A DNA stretch of 64,000 nt from Arcanobacterium phocae (lineage in GTDB: Bacteria > Actinomycetota > Actinomycetes > Actinomycetales > Actinomycetaceae), in the NCBI RefSeq assembly GCF_900105865.1, contig NZ_LT629804.1, positions 744,001 through 808,000 on the forward strand, given 5' to 3'. Shown one piece after another: positions 1 to 9,252 of the stretch; the first letter of the stretch is position 1, and every line of letters starts with the position of its first letter. Position numbers and translations under genes: made by a program. The notes under the pieces were generated by a model, which made no database searches, was not told the origin of the DNA, and saw nothing but the letters and a program-made list of their open reading frames with translations.

Positions 1-910
1 CTTCTGAGTTGGAGAATCCGAATGCGACGCCCGCAATGATGGCTCCAAAGGAGAACACTCCAGCGAGTCCGTCACGGTAAATGGCTGAAGAAATGAGGAA
101 CCAAAGAACGATACGATCGTTGCGCCATAATTCCGCAATAGAGCGGAACAACTCCCGGTAGGCATTAAAGAAGCCATCTACTGGTGATTCCTCAGCACGC
201 GGCTTATTCTTTAAGGTAAAAATGAGTGGGAGTGAAAACCCTGCTAGCCATGCGGCGGCCACGAGCATTGATACGCGAACATTTAAACCTTGATAGCTAG
301 TAACGCCGAACCAGCCAACCTCCGGATTGATAAAGCCAACGAATAAAATGAGTAAAAGTACGATACCACCAAGGTATCCCAGACCCCAGCCAAAACCGGA
401 AATTCTGCCGTACTGTTCCTTGTCTGCCAAGTCAGATAGGAGCGAGTTGTAAACCACTGATCCAGTTTCAAAGAGAATGTTTCCGATTCCGATGAGGACT
501 AAACCGAGCATCAGGTAATCTTCACCAGGTTTGACGAAGAAGAGCAAGGCGATAATTGCAGCGGTGCCTAATGTGGTTATGGATAGTACGGTGGCTCGTT
601 TTCCAGATCGATCCACGGCTTGGCCGAGGGCTGGGGCGATGAGCGCGATAATGATACCAGCGATACCGAGGGCCCATCCCAGATATGTGTTTGCGTGATC
701 TCCAAAGAGTTTCGGATTGGAAATGTAGAAAGCAAAAATAAACGTGGTGACAATCGCGTTGAACGCGGCTGATCCCCAATCCCACAAACCCCAATAAATA
801 ACTTTTTTAGTGAACAGGTTTGTATTTTTTGACGCTTTTTCAGGTGACGGACTTTCCGGTGGAAAGGGGAAAGCATCGTTGCTTGGAAGCGACGTTGTTT
901 CTAGTTTCAT
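1..910 (-). CDS. MFS transporter, Atg22/UMF1-like (3' end outside window)
   Basis: This is an integral membrane transporter of the major facilitator superfamily, closest by eye to the Atg22-like (UMF1) branch, because the first membrane helix carries the pattern WGLWDWGSAAFNAIV shortly after a polar N-terminal tail of about 35 residues. The start is the ATG at 908-910. 303 codons are open before the window ends, and at least seven hydrophobic segments can be seen, so roughly 100-150 residues are missing. The substrate cannot be told from sequence. The gene is divergent from cysS and shares a 181-nt intergenic region with it. Confidence 0.75.
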   Translation of the reverse strand, partial: MKLETTSLPSNDAFPFPPESPSPEKASKNTNLFTKKVIYWGLWDWGSAAFNAIVTTFIFAFYISNPKLFGDHANTYLGWALGIAGIIIALIAPALGQAVDRSGKRATVLSITTLGTAAIIALLFFVKPGEDYLMLGLVLIGIGNILFETGSVVYNSLLSDLADKEQYGRISGFGWGLGYLGGIVLLLILFVGFINPEVGWFGVTSYQGLNVRVSMLVAAAWLAGFSLPLIFTLKNKPRAEESPVDGFFNAYRELFRSIAELWRNDRIVLWFLISSAIYRDGLAGVFSFGAIIAGVAFGFSNSE

Positions 911-1078
911 ATCTGTAATCTATCGTTATTTGCTGGTGAACGGGGCTATAACGGGAATGTATTTTTGTGAAACTTAACATTTGTCAGGACAATAGGGCAT
1001 TACTTGGTGGTTAAAATCTGTGGATTTTATAGTTTTCCACGGGTGTGATTAGGTGTCACGAAGCGCGCTGTTTCCGTG

Positions 1079-1084
1079 TAAAAT
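1079..1084 (+). promoter_or_regulatory. -10 element giving a leaderless cysS transcript
   Basis: TAAAAT lies 7 nt before the ATG of cysS and there is no Shine-Dalgarno sequence. In actinobacteria this spacing places the transcription start on or next to the start codon. It is inferred from spacing only. It also argues against the in-frame GTG at 1053 being the start. Confidence 0.45.
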
Positions 1085-1091
1085 TATCACC

Positions 1092-2516
1092 ATGGCACTA
1101 CATATATATGACTCTGCAACCCGCTCAATGCGTGAATTTACTTCGTTGACTCCTGGCAAGGCGAGCATTTATCTGTGTGGTGCTACCGTGCAGGGTTCTC
1201 CGCATATTGGACATATGCGGTCGGCCTTAGCTTTCGACGTTTTGGTTCGGTGGCTTCGTCGTTCCGGCTATGAAACGATGATGGTACGTAACGTCACGGA
1301 TATTGACGATAAAATTTTGGCCAAGTCTGCCCAAGAGGGCCGCGAATACTGGGCGCACGCCTACAAGTATGAGAATGAGTTCACCCAAGCATACGATGCG
1401 TTGGGCGTTCTGCGGCCTACCTATGAGCCCCGTGCAACTGGTCATATTCCAGAGATGGTGGCTTTTATTGCACGGTTGATTGAGCGTGGGCATGCTTATG
1501 CGGGTGATCCGGGAAATGTGTATTTCGATGTTGCGTCATTGCCTGATTATGGTTCGTTAACGCGGCAAACGTTGGATGATTTTGTGGACGACGACGTTGC
1601 ACCGGACAAGCGTAATCCGCGTGATTTTGCACTGTGGAAGGCGGCGAAGCCAGGGGAACCTGAAACTGCATCGTGGGAGACCCCATGGGGTCGTGGCCGG
1701 CCAGGATGGCATCTGGAATGCTCCGCGATGGCTGGAAAATATCTGGGTGAATCCTTTGACATTCACGCCGGTGGAATAGATCTGCGGTTCCCGCATCATG
1801 AAAATGAGCAAGCTCAGTCCCACGCCGCTGGTTATGGTTTCGCGCAGTATTGGATGCACAACGCTTGGGTTACTATCGATGGCGAAAAAATGAGCAAGTC
1901 ACTGGGTAACTCGCTTATTGTGTCGAATATTCTGCAACAGTATCCGGCGGTTATTGTGCGGTTAGCTTTAGGAACTGTGCATTACCGGTCCACTGTCGCA
2001 TACTCGGAGCGTACATTAACAGAAGCTGGTGCGGTTTGGGATCGTCTTGCTGGTTTCGTGCAACGTTCGATCGATGAAGTTGGCGAAGTATCTGCTGAGG
2101 ATGTTGCTGGGATTGGATTGGCTGATCTGCCAGAGCAATTTGTCGATGCTATGGACGATGATCTCAACGTATCGGCTGCGCTCGCGGTGATTCATGAGCA
2201 TGTTACGTCCGGCAACAATGCGTTAGCTGCGAATGAAGATACAGAAGCTCGCCGGGAACAATTACTCGTTCGTGCTATGCTCGATGTTCTTGGCCTAGAT
2301 CCGTGTGCATCGCCGTGGCGGGAGAAGAATTCCACCGGGGCACAGTATTACGATGCACTTGATGCACTCGTACACACTATCTTGGCTGATCGCGCAGCAG
2401 CTCGTGCAGCAAAAGATTGGGCGCGGGCGGACTCTTTGCGCGATTCGCTACAAGCGGCGGGGATTCATGTGGAAGATTCGGCAGCAGGAGCTCGCTGGAA
2501 GATCGGAGATAAATGA
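1092..2516 (+). CDS. cysS: Cysteine--tRNA ligase
   Basis: Class I aminoacyl-tRNA synthetase that charges tRNA-Cys in the cytoplasm. The product is 474 residues, a normal CysRS length. The HIGH motif is intact at about residues 38-41 (GSPHIGHM) and KMSKS at about 266-270. The zinc ligands Cys29, a Cys in HLECSAM and the His pair in FPHHENE are visible, followed by a DALR-type helical domain. Full length separates it from the shorter MshC ligase. I chose ATG 1092 over the in-frame GTG at 1053 because [11 protein letters not shown] is the usual N-terminus. The stop overlaps the rlmB start by 4 nt (ATGA), so the two are translationally coupled, as in many actinobacteria. Confidence 0.95.
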   Translation: MALHIYDSATRSMREFTSLTPGKASIYLCGATVQGSPHIGHMRSALAFDVLVRWLRRSGYETMMVRNVTDIDDKILAKSAQEGREYWAHAYKYENEFTQAYDALGVLRPTYEPRATGHIPEMVAFIARLIERGHAYAGDPGNVYFDVASLPDYGSLTRQTLDDFVDDDVAPDKRNPRDFALWKAAKPGEPETASWETPWGRGRPGWHLECSAMAGKYLGESFDIHAGGIDLRFPHHENEQAQSHAAGYGFAQYWMHNAWVTIDGEKMSKSLGNSLIVSNILQQYPAVIVRLALGTVHYRSTVAYSERTLTEAGAVWDRLAGFVQRSIDEVGEVSAEDVAGIGLADLPEQFVDAMDDDLNVSAALAVIHEHVTSGNNALAANEDTEARREQLLVRAMLDVLGLDPCASPWREKNSTGAQYYDALDALVHTILADRAAARAAKDWARADSLRDSLQAAGIHVEDSAAGARWKIGDK

Positions 2517-3499
2517 TGGCAGGTCATTTCGGGCGTCCGGGTGCGGTACGTAAAGGTGTTAAAAAAGGCGGCAAGGTTGGTTCTGGTGGTCAGCGCCGGC
2601 GGGGCTTAGAAGGCAAGGGTCCAACACCGAAAGCAGAGGATCGCACATACCATCCGGCGCATAAGAAGAAAGTCGCGCGTGAAGCTGCGATTGCTAAAGC
2701 TGCTGGACCAAAATTACGCGGTCATTTACATACACCAGAGGGGTTCGAGCTGGTATCTGGCCGTAATCCGGTGGTGGAGATAGTCACCTCTGGAATTCCA
2801 TTTAGTCGAGTTTTTGTTGTTGGCTCGTTAGCCAATGATGATCGCGTTGCTGCGGTTTTACAAAAGGCAACCGAGTCGGGTGCTGATCTTATTGAAGTAA
2901 CTCGCCAAGAACTCGACAAAATGACTGATGGGCAGGTTCATCAGGGTATCGCGGTTGAGATCCCGCCATACGAATATGTCGATGTTGACGAATTGGTAAC
3001 GTTGGGTGCAGATCATCTCGAGCCGGGGCTAATCGTAGCCCTGGACTCGGTAACTGATCCGCATAACCTAGGTGCAGCTATGCGTTCGGCGTCAGCTTTC
3101 CGGGCAGACGGTGTTCTTATTCCGGAGCGGCGCAGTGCTGGAGTCAATGCGACGGTTTGGAAGGTTTCTGCCGGAGCGGCAGCACGTGTACCAGTAGCAC
3201 GTGAAACTAACCTTGTACGAGCGTTAGAGTGCCTGAAAGAACATGGTTATTTCGTCGTCGGCCTGGCCGGTGAAGGCGATGCTCAGATTGATTCTCTTGA
3301 TATGGCAGATGTGCCCGTCGTCGTTGTTACAGGATCAGAAGGAAAAGGTCTATCCCGTCTTGTTCGCGATACGTGTGATGTGATTGCATCTATTCCAATC
3401 GCTTCGGAAATGGAGTCCCTTAACGCAGCGGTAGCTACGGGAATCGCACTATATCAATTAGACGTCAACCGTAGAAAATTCCACCAAAAGAAGGCCTGA
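2513..3499 (+). CDS. rlmB: 23S rRNA (guanosine-2'-O-)-methyltransferase, TrmH/SpoU family
   Basis: AdoMet-dependent 2'-O-methyltransferase of the knotted SPOUT class. After a basic, Gly/Lys-rich tail of about 75 residues comes an L30e-like substrate-binding domain (GRNPVVEIV) and then the catalytic domain, with motif 1 [14 protein letters not shown], motif 2 VTGSEGKGL and motif 3 [13 protein letters not shown]. Length is 328 residues. The basic N-terminal extension is typical of actinobacterial members. Two ATG codons (2513 and 2516) are possible; the first overlaps the cysS stop. A tRNA-directed TrmH activity cannot be excluded, but the L30e domain and the cysS neighbour favour RlmB. Confidence 0.9.
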   Translation: MMAGHFGRPGAVRKGVKKGGKVGSGGQRRRGLEGKGPTPKAEDRTYHPAHKKKVAREAAIAKAAGPKLRGHLHTPEGFELVSGRNPVVEIVTSGIPFSRVFVVGSLANDDRVAAVLQKATESGADLIEVTRQELDKMTDGQVHQGIAVEIPPYEYVDVDELVTLGADHLEPGLIVALDSVTDPHNLGAAMRSASAFRADGVLIPERRSAGVNATVWKVSAGAAARVPVARETNLVRALECLKEHGYFVVGLAGEGDAQIDSLDMADVPVVVVTGSEGKGLSRLVRDTCDVIASIPIASEMESLNAAVATGIALYQLDVNRRKFHQKKA

Positions 3500-3501
3500 T
3501 C

Positions 3502-4788
3502 ATGACATCATGGAGATCCGTTCGCGGGCATATCGACATTCTTGACCCGTATTTGACCACTCCGGAACTGGTGGCAGAATTCTTTGCTACTCAACAGATT
3601 TTGGGTCGAGGCCAGCAGGTAAGTGATGGCTATGATTTTGAAGTGGCAATCAGTGGACGACGTCGCCGTGTTGCAATGCTTGATGACGCCGGGACAGTTA
3701 TTCGTGGCTTGGCAGTGAGTGATCTTCTTGTTGAAATGCAAGACAAGCTTCGCAAAGTTGCAGTGGAGCTCGACGGCGAAGTGGTTCACGGCCCGTTGGA
3801 TATCGGAGCAGTCGATATTGACGACGATATCGATATTGATGACATTGACCTTGACAACGTTCCTTCTCAATCTGCAGATGAGCTTGACGCAGGCATTTAC
3901 GGGGCTAAGCTCCCCGATTTTGACAGTGGCCCCATGATGCTCATGACGGATATGACGATGGCAGAAGTCCCCGGCATGGCTAGTACTTCCCAGTCGCCGA
4001 TTGCAATATCGAAACTTGGGTCAATGCGGGTATTAGTTTCGGAAGGCTCGCTACTAAGTTACCGCAAGGTATTTCCGCGTCCGAACTATGTGATGGCGTT
4101 AGCTACTAGTACCCAGAGTCAATCTGGCCCCGTCCTGATGGTGCGTCGGGACAACATCCGCTTGGTATGGGACTGGAGCGGTGAAATGCCAATGTTTGAC
4201 TGGATCAAAGAAGACACAATCGAACACGAATTTGTGAGCGATGAGCTAGGAGCCGGTGCGATTGCCCGGTTAGCGATTGCTGATCTGGTGAATGTGAAAT
4301 TCAGCCAAATGCGTCAGGCTTTATTGGTAGAACCACGGGCTGCCGTTCGGTCATTAGTACGAGTCCTCGGGTTACCATCCGAAATTGCTGACGTGCTCGC
4401 AGCCAAAGGTACTCTTTCTGCAATTCCATCAGCACAACTCGTGTCGCCTCAAGAATGGTCATTTGAAGATGTACTGGCGTGGGAGTTCGCAGGCGAAGGG
4501 CTCATTGAACCGTCGCTCATGCGGGCAGTTAACAAGGTTTATATTGATCGGCCATGGCTGGTGGCTGTCGGGTCAGCAATGCAGGCGGCTCTGGGCGGAG
4601 CATTATTGGCTACTGCCTACCATCGACATAGCCGTGGAATCGGAGCAAAAACGCTCACGGCGATTGCTTCGGGAGTGCTCCTTAGTGCTTTTTCGCGAAT
4701 CGGCACAACAACGTATATGCGTAGTATTGTTGATCGCAAGCAGACTGAAATCGAAACGTGGCGCAATATGCGCAATTGGCAGAGCTGA
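3502..4788 (+). CDS. Unknown protein with an acidic Asp/Ile tract and C-terminal hydrophobic segments
   Basis: I do not recognise this 428-residue protein. It begins 2 nt after rlmB and is followed 15 nt later by the ASCH gene, so it probably belongs to the same transcript. The N-terminal third (about residues 1-95) looks like a small alpha/beta domain. Residues about 94-117 form an alternating Asp/Ile tract (VDIDDDIDIDDIDLDN). The middle is a mixed domain. Around residues 350-395 there are two moderately hydrophobic stretches (AMQAALGGALLATAYH and LTAIASGVLLSAFSRI) that could be membrane-associated. The product ends in a polar Arg/Trp-rich tail (WRNMRNWQS). No signal peptide or catalytic motif is visible. 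Confidence 0.8.
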   Translation: MTSWRSVRGHIDILDPYLTTPELVAEFFATQQILGRGQQVSDGYDFEVAISGRRRRVAMLDDAGTVIRGLAVSDLLVEMQDKLRKVAVELDGEVVHGPLDIGAVDIDDDIDIDDIDLDNVPSQSADELDAGIYGAKLPDFDSGPMMLMTDMTMAEVPGMASTSQSPIAISKLGSMRVLVSEGSLLSYRKVFPRPNYVMALATSTQSQSGPVLMVRRDNIRLVWDWSGEMPMFDWIKEDTIEHEFVSDELGAGAIARLAIADLVNVKFSQMRQALLVEPRAAVRSLVRVLGLPSEIADVLAAKGTLSAIPSAQLVSPQEWSFEDVLAWEFAGEGLIEPSLMRAVNKVYIDRPWLVAVGSAMQAALGGALLATAYHRHSRGIGAKTLTAIASGVLLSAFSRIGTTTYMRSIVDRKQTEIETWRNMRNWQS

Positions 4789-4803
4789 AAAATTAGGAGA
4801 ATC

Positions 4804-5328
4804 ATGTTCGTTCCAGAACCACAGGCAGCAGAACTATCAGCCTTTTGGACTCGTGCAAAAACCCGATCGAAATTGGCCGAAGTACCTGGTGTTATGGGGA
4901 TGACGGACGTAGTAGCGGTAGAGCCGCCGGCATTCGCATTTGGCGACGGGACACGTGAGCTTGCAAGCCAGCTTGCGCACCTTGTTGTCTCTGGCGTTAA
5001 AACTGCTACCTCTAGTTATGCGCCGGTCTATGATGTGAACGATGAAGCCTATCCGCGTGTTGGTGACCTAGCGATATTACTAGATGGCGATGCTCACCCA
5101 GTGGCTTTGCTACGGAACCGCAAAGTAGAGATCATCCCATTTAATGAGATCAGCGATGATATTGCGCAGGCAGAAGGAGAAGGTCCGCTAACACAATGGC
5201 TTGCGGAGCACACCCGTATTTTTACTACTGATGCCCATGATTTAGGGCTAGAATTCAACGAAAACGCATCTGTCATCGTGGAGTATTTTGATGTAATGTA
5301 TCGGGCAGATACTGACATTGCACTGTAA
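4804..5328 (+). CDS. ASCH domain protein
   Basis: Cytoplasmic 174-residue protein with an ASCH (PUA-like beta-barrel) fold, a family thought to bind RNA or modified nucleotides; some ASCH proteins are nucleoside amidohydrolases. The family signature is visible as VSGVKTATSS at about residues 59-68, followed by VGDLAILLDG and NRKVEIIPF. It has a good ribosome-binding site (AGGAG, 5 nt before the ATG). It follows the unknown gene by 15 nt and precedes the uracil permease, which has its own promoter. The substrate is not deducible. Confidence 0.8.
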   Translation: MFVPEPQAAELSAFWTRAKTRSKLAEVPGVMGMTDVVAVEPPAFAFGDGTRELASQLAHLVVSGVKTATSSYAPVYDVNDEAYPRVGDLAILLDGDAHPVALLRNRKVEIIPFNEISDDIAQAEGEGPLTQWLAEHTRIFTTDAHDLGLEFNENASVIVEYFDVMYRADTDIAL

Positions 5329-5355
5329 GTATCCGTTAGATCACAGCCGAGGAGC

Positions 5356-5385
5356 TTGCTATAGCTACGCTGTGCTCCGTATAGT
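5356..5385 (+). promoter_or_regulatory. Putative sigma-70-type promoter of the uracil permease
   Basis: A -35 like TTGCTA (5356-5361) and a -10 TATAGT (5380-5385) are separated by 18 nt, 37 nt before the permease ATG. The leader is too short for a pyrimidine attenuator, and no PyrR-like hairpin is seen. Confidence 0.45.
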
Positions 5386-5422
5386 TCTGGTCGTTTGAGT
5401 AACTTTTAACGAGGAGAATGAT

Positions 5423-6787
5423 ATGGCGCAATTATTTACGTGGAAGCTCCATGGTGATGGCACAAAAATTGCCCCCGGTGAGATCGTCCCACCGAATGAG
5501 CGGCTTTCATGGCCGATTACGTTTGGCGTTGGCGCCCAACATATGGTGGCCATGTTTGGAGCGACGTTCCTAGTTCCACTTATTACTGGTTTCGACCCGG
5601 CAACAACATTGTTCTTCACCGGAGTTGGAACCATTCTTTTTATCCTGATCACGGCCGGCCGGATCCCTTCGTATTTGGGATCGTCATTCGCATTCTTGGC
5701 TCCTATCGGTGCTGTGACCGGATATGTTGCCAACGGCGGACAACCACTCAACGACGAATTGGCCTCCTTAGCTCAAGGAGGCATTATTATGACCGGCGGT
5801 TTGCTTGCAGTGATCGGTATCTCTGCACACTTTGCCGGAACGCGCTGGATTGATGTGCTTATGCCACCAGTTGTTACTGGTGCGATTGTTTCCCTGATTG
5901 GTTTTAATCTTGCCCCTGCGGCTTGGAACAACGTGCAGGCGGCGCCGGTAACAGCTGTTGTCACTGTTGTTGCTATCTTGCTCTCCACGGTTTTGTTGAA
6001 GGGGATTATGGGCCGACTATCAATCCTCATCGGCGTAATTGTTGGCTATGTGACCGCCATTGTTCGCGGCGAAGTCAATTTCGATACCGTGGCTGCGGCA
6101 GATATCGTGGGCTTCCCACATTTCCGTGCTCCTTCTTTTGATATTTCCCTCTTCGCGCTGTTTATCCCGGTGGTTTTGGTGCTTGTTGCGGAAAACGTTG
6201 GCCACGTGAAGTCAGTTTCGGCAATGACCGGAGAAAACCTTGATAAGTACACCGGGCGTGCATTATTCGCTGACGGTGTGGCAACAATAGTTGCGGGATC
6301 CGGTGGCGGTTCAGCAACGACGACGTATGCAGAAAACATTGGCGTCATGGCTGCAACTCGTATCTATTCAACCGTGGCCTATCTGGTGGCTGCTGGTTTT
6401 GCTGTGTGCTTATCTATGCTGCCGAAATTCGGTGTGGCCATCGCGTCGATTCCGCCGGGCGTTCTAGGCGGGGCTGCGACAGTCCTCTACGGCATGATCG
6501 GTATGTTAGGAATCCGTATCTGGGTGCAGAACAAGGTAGATTTTTCAGACCCAGTAAATCTGAATACGGCTGCGGTCGCTATGGTCATGGCGATTGCTAA
6601 TTACACATGGTATGTGGGTGAATTAGAGTTTTCTGGAATCGCCTTGGGGTCTTTCGGGGCGATCATCATCTATCACGTTATGCGAGCACTCTCGAAGTGG
6701 CGTGGTACCACGATTGAGCCAGCAACACCAGCATCAGCACCAGCCGGTGCGGAACTAGAAGACGGCGCGCTGATTCGCGAACCGTAA
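5423..6787 (+). CDS. uraA: NCS2 family uracil (nucleobase) permease
   Basis: Inner-membrane nucleobase:proton symporter, 454 residues with about 14 hydrophobic segments. NCS2 hallmarks are present: the start of the core (GVGAQHMVAMFGATFLVP), the SSFAFLAPI segment, and the substrate/proton-site helix LVLVAENVGHVKSV (Glu, then Gly-His). The loop GSGGGSATTTYAENIGV is typical of the uracil branch (UraA/PyrP), whereas xanthine and urate carriers differ there. A strong RBS (AGGAG) precedes the ATG. The promoter is the one at 5356-5385. It is convergent with the LytR_C gene, with only 4 nt between stop codons and no hairpin terminator. Confidence 0.88.
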   Translation: MAQLFTWKLHGDGTKIAPGEIVPPNERLSWPITFGVGAQHMVAMFGATFLVPLITGFDPATTLFFTGVGTILFILITAGRIPSYLGSSFAFLAPIGAVTGYVANGGQPLNDELASLAQGGIIMTGGLLAVIGISAHFAGTRWIDVLMPPVVTGAIVSLIGFNLAPAAWNNVQAAPVTAVVTVVAILLSTVLLKGIMGRLSILIGVIVGYVTAIVRGEVNFDTVAAADIVGFPHFRAPSFDISLFALFIPVVLVLVAENVGHVKSVSAMTGENLDKYTGRALFADGVATIVAGSGGGSATTTYAENIGVMAATRIYSTVAYLVAAGFAVCLSMLPKFGVAIASIPPGVLGGAATVLYGMIGMLGIRIWVQNKVDFSDPVNLNTAAVAMVMAIANYTWYVGELEFSGIALGSFGAIIIYHVMRALSKWRGTTIEPATPASAPAGAELEDGALIREP

Positions 6788-6791
6788 CTAG

Positions 6792-7364
6792 CTACTTAAC
6801 TGATTGACAACCTTCTATCGGCTCCAGTGCAGAAGTTTTTTCTTCATCGCTGGGGCCGATATTTGTGCCTTTAAATGCCTTGCCTATAACAACGTCGAGA
6901 ATCTCGGAGTTATTGGTTTCATCGAAGTGAATGGTGGCACCAGGGAAGTATGCACGCAAGGTGTAGGCGGCATCGATACCAATTTTTCCAGTGATGATCC
7001 GGGTGGACTCCGATAATGGTTTGCCTCCCCAATTCGACGTTTCAGTGATCGTAACGCCCAGGGTTGCGAGATCTTGCCCAACTGCGCCAGCTTGGCCGCT
7101 GACCGATGTAGAGTTGTAGACCCGAGCGGTGAGAGTAGATAAATCACGTGCTTGGATCTTGTCAGAAGGACATGGCACAACGAACACAGGCTCCGCCTTC
7201 TTAGAGAAAGAAGGATTGATAGGTGCTGGAATAACACCAACCCAAATAAGAGTTCCAAAAATGAGCAAGAACGCCATAGCAGCAGAGATCGATCCAAAAA
7301 TGACGGTCTGACGCTGCTGGACACGCTTGCGATATTCTACACGTGGATTTTCTTGAGTACTCAC
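6792..7364 (-). CDS. Membrane-anchored LytR C-terminal domain protein
   Basis: This 190-residue protein has a basic cytoplasmic tail (about residues 1-22), one transmembrane helix (about 23-45, SISAAMAFLLIFGTLIWVGVI) and an extracytoplasmic LytR_C domain with the pattern LTARVYNSTSVSGQAG near residue 80. LytR_C domains occur on cell-wall ligases of the LytR-CpsA-Psr group and as stand-alone envelope proteins like this one; their biochemical role is not settled. A second protein of the same layout lies at 26354-26941. The start ATG at 7364 is the only sensible one. Confidence 0.8.
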   Translation of the reverse strand: MSTQENPRVEYRKRVQQRQTVIFGSISAAMAFLLIFGTLIWVGVIPAPINPSFSKKAEPVFVVPCPSDKIQARDLSTLTARVYNSTSVSGQAGAVGQDLATLGVTITETSNWGGKPLSESTRIITGKIGIDAAYTLRAYFPGATIHFDETNNSEILDVVIGKAFKGTNIGPSDEEKTSALEPIEGCQSVK

Positions 7365-7449
7365 CTTATATAATGTAGCGCACGTTAGGGGGTCTGAGCG
7401 AGCTAAATATAGACGGTTGTTTCAGGTAGAATAACTATGAGGTTGATTC

Positions 7450-8754
7450 ATGTCTAAAACTTTCCATTCATTGTCGTATCCCAACTATCGGTTATGGTTC
7501 ATTTCTAACCTTGTCTCTGCTACTGCGGTGTGGATGCAACGTGTCTGCCAAATCTGGGTAGTCCTCACCGTTCTCACCGATAATTCTGCTATTGCAGTTG
7601 GATTGGTGACGGCCTTTCAGTTTCTTCCTCAAATGCTGCTTGGCCCATTTGGTGGCGTATTAGCCGACTGGGCGAATCGTCGTCGACTTATTCAAATTAC
7701 CCAAATAGTAGTCGCAGTTATCGGCTTGATTTTGGGGATTTTACTTGTCACTGGTTCGGCTCATCTTTACCATGTTTATATTGCGGCAGTGTTATCGGGT
7801 GCCGCGGACGCGCTCTCGTCAGCGGTGCGTAACACGTTTTTGTCTGAGTTGGTTCCGACGTCGTCGTTGCCAAACGCGATTAGTTTGAATTCGACGTCGT
7901 TCAATATCGCGCGCCTTTTTGGTCCGGCGTTGGCTGGTGTGCTCATTGAACTGGTGGGGCCAGGTTGGGTTTTCATCCTCAATTTTGCGCTTTTCTCGGT
8001 ACCGGTTCTTTCCCTGGCGATAATGAAGGCGGAGCATTTCTTCGAGCATACTCCGGTGCCTCGGCGCAAAGGTATGCTACGCGAGGGGTTTGCCTATGTG
8101 CGTACGCGTTCCGATATTTTAGCGATACTGGTCATGATCGCAGTGGTTTCTGGGCTGGGGTTGAATTTTCAGGTCACCCAGGCACTGATGGCTACCGATG
8201 TGTATCACATGGGAGCAGGATCCTATGGTTTCTTGGGGTCTATGCTTGCGATTGGATCGTTAAGCGGCGCGTTGTTATCTGCTCGGCGTAAAGCGCCTAG
8301 ATTTTCAAAGTTATTACTGTATGCGGTGGCGTTTGGAGTAATTGCGATTATTGCTTCGCTTGCTCCCACCTACACAATTTTTGCGTTGTTGATGATTCCT
8401 ACCGGATTTACAATGCTGACGTTTTTGATTGCAGTTAATACTCTGGTTCAGATCAGTACTCCACCGGCATTGCGTGGTAGGGTGTTGGCGATTTATTTCG
8501 CTGTTAATCTTGGTATTACCCCGATTGGTTCGCCAGTTGTAGGCTGGATCGGCGAAGTGTGGGGACCGCGCTGGTCGATTGCAATTGGCGGTATCGGTTC
8601 GATTGTGGTGGCATTAATTATTTTCGTATGGGCGAAGACGTCGTGGGATGTGCAGCTGCATTCGCGCCGTCACTGGCCGTTTGTCGATATTCATGGCCCG
8701 CGCGAACGCTACTTGAATAATAAGTTTGGTCCGACGGACGAGGGCTTGCGTTAG
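7450..8754 (+). CDS. MFS exporter, EntS/MFS_3-like
   Basis: Twelve-helix major facilitator protein of 434 residues. The N-terminus (LSYPNYRLWFISNLVSATAVWMQR), the motif A loop (GGVLADWANRRRLI) and the central LSGAADALSSAVRNTFLSELVP resemble the MFS_3 branch, which includes the enterobactin exporter EntS and macrolide/multidrug exporters. The likely role is efflux of a small molecule; the substrate is unknown. A short RBS (GAGG, 8 nt before the ATG) supports this start. It is divergent from the LytR_C gene and followed by tRNA-Ser on the opposite strand. Confidence 0.82.
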   Translation: MSKTFHSLSYPNYRLWFISNLVSATAVWMQRVCQIWVVLTVLTDNSAIAVGLVTAFQFLPQMLLGPFGGVLADWANRRRLIQITQIVVAVIGLILGILLVTGSAHLYHVYIAAVLSGAADALSSAVRNTFLSELVPTSSLPNAISLNSTSFNIARLFGPALAGVLIELVGPGWVFILNFALFSVPVLSLAIMKAEHFFEHTPVPRRKGMLREGFAYVRTRSDILAILVMIAVVSGLGLNFQVTQALMATDVYHMGAGSYGFLGSMLAIGSLSGALLSARRKAPRFSKLLLYAVAFGVIAIIASLAPTYTIFALLMIPTGFTMLTFLIAVNTLVQISTPPALRGRVLAIYFAVNLGITPIGSPVVGWIGEVWGPRWSIAIGGIGSIVVALIIFVWAKTSWDVQLHSRRHWPFVDIHGPRERYLNNKFGPTDEGLR

Positions 8755-8772
8755 TTTCCGACGGCGAGATAC

Positions 8773-8804
8773 GCCAATATAAACAGGGAAAGCCAATATA
8801 AACA
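8773..8804. repeat. 13-bp direct repeat, period 19
   Basis: GCCAATATAAACA occurs exactly at 8773-8785 and again at 8792-8804, just downstream of the MFS gene and directly before the tRNA-Ser terminator hairpin. The repeat is seen directly; its function is unknown. It may simply be a replication-slippage duplication. Confidence 0.8.
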
Positions 8805-8836
8805 TTGCCCCGGACTCGTGAAATAGTCCGGGGCAA
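8805..8836 (-). terminator. Hairpin terminator of tRNA-Ser
   Basis: TTGCCCCGGACT (8805-8816) pairs perfectly with AGTCCGGGGCAA (8825-8836) across an 8-nt loop. It begins 1 nt after the 3' CCA of tRNA-Ser. On the minus strand it is followed by TGTTTATATT. It could also stop the convergent MFS transcript. Confidence 0.75.
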
Positions 8837-8837
8837 C

Positions 8838-8925
8838 TGGCGGAGGATGGGGGATTCGAACCCCCGAGGGCTTGCACCCAACACGCTTTCCAAGCGTGCG
8901 CCATAGGCCACTAGGCGAATCCTCC
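8838..8925 (-). tRNA. tRNA-Ser (anticodon GGA)
   Basis: The minus strand folds as a class II tRNA of 88 nt. The acceptor arm GGAGGAT pairs with ATCCTCC, the anticodon stem CACGC/GCGTG frames TTGGAAA (anticodon GGA), a long variable arm follows, and the T arm contains GGTTCGAATCC. The 3' CCA is encoded (complement of 8838-8840). It reads UCC and UCU codons. Confidence 0.95.
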
Positions 8926-9013
8926 TGAGTATCATCGCTACCGATGTACCTGTTAATGGTATATGAAAACAAGGGCTGTGCGCGAATCGGTGGCGTGTTA
9001 CCTAGGCAATAGA

Positions 9014-9043
9014 TTCGCATCGAACGGGAAATTCGCGTACACT
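9014..9043 (+). promoter_or_regulatory. Putative promoter of the SRP RNA gene
   Basis: TTCGCA (9014-9019) and TACACT (9038-9043) are spaced 18 nt apart, placing the transcription start about 7 nt downstream, exactly where the SRP RNA helix begins at 9051. Confidence 0.5.
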
Positions 9044-9050
9044 GAAAGAC

Positions 9051-9137
9051 GACTCCTCACGTGGCGTCATCTTCGGTTAATTCCCCAGGGCAGGAATGCA
9101 GCAAGGAGGCCGGGCTCTGACGGGTGCGTGGGGAGTC
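9051..9137 (+). ncRNA. ffs: Signal recognition particle RNA (4.5S type)
   Basis: Small SRP RNA that pairs with Ffh in co-translational membrane targeting. The ends form a long helix: GACTCCTCACG (9051-9061) pairs with CGTGGGGAGTC (9127-9137), and CGTC pairs with GACG further in. The apical part shows the conserved SRP internal-loop and tetraloop region, AGGGCAGGAATGCAGCAAGG, the equivalent of the GGAA-type tip bound by Ffh. The 3' strand runs into a CTTTT tail that probably ends transcription. It sits immediately upstream of dnaX, the usual actinobacterial position. Confidence 0.85.
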
Positions 9138-9252
9138 CTTTTATGCCTGCTTTCTATTTTAGATTTTCAGCACCGGAATATTGCGTGTGGATACTGATTG
9201 TTTTCCACAGGATGAATCCATGACAAGTCAGGTGTGGGAGGGGTCGAGTAAG

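Noticed and set aside
9181..9252. dnaX starting at GTG 9181
   Set aside because: No RBS, and the extra residues do not resemble DnaX N-termini; GGGAGGGG marks ATG 9253.
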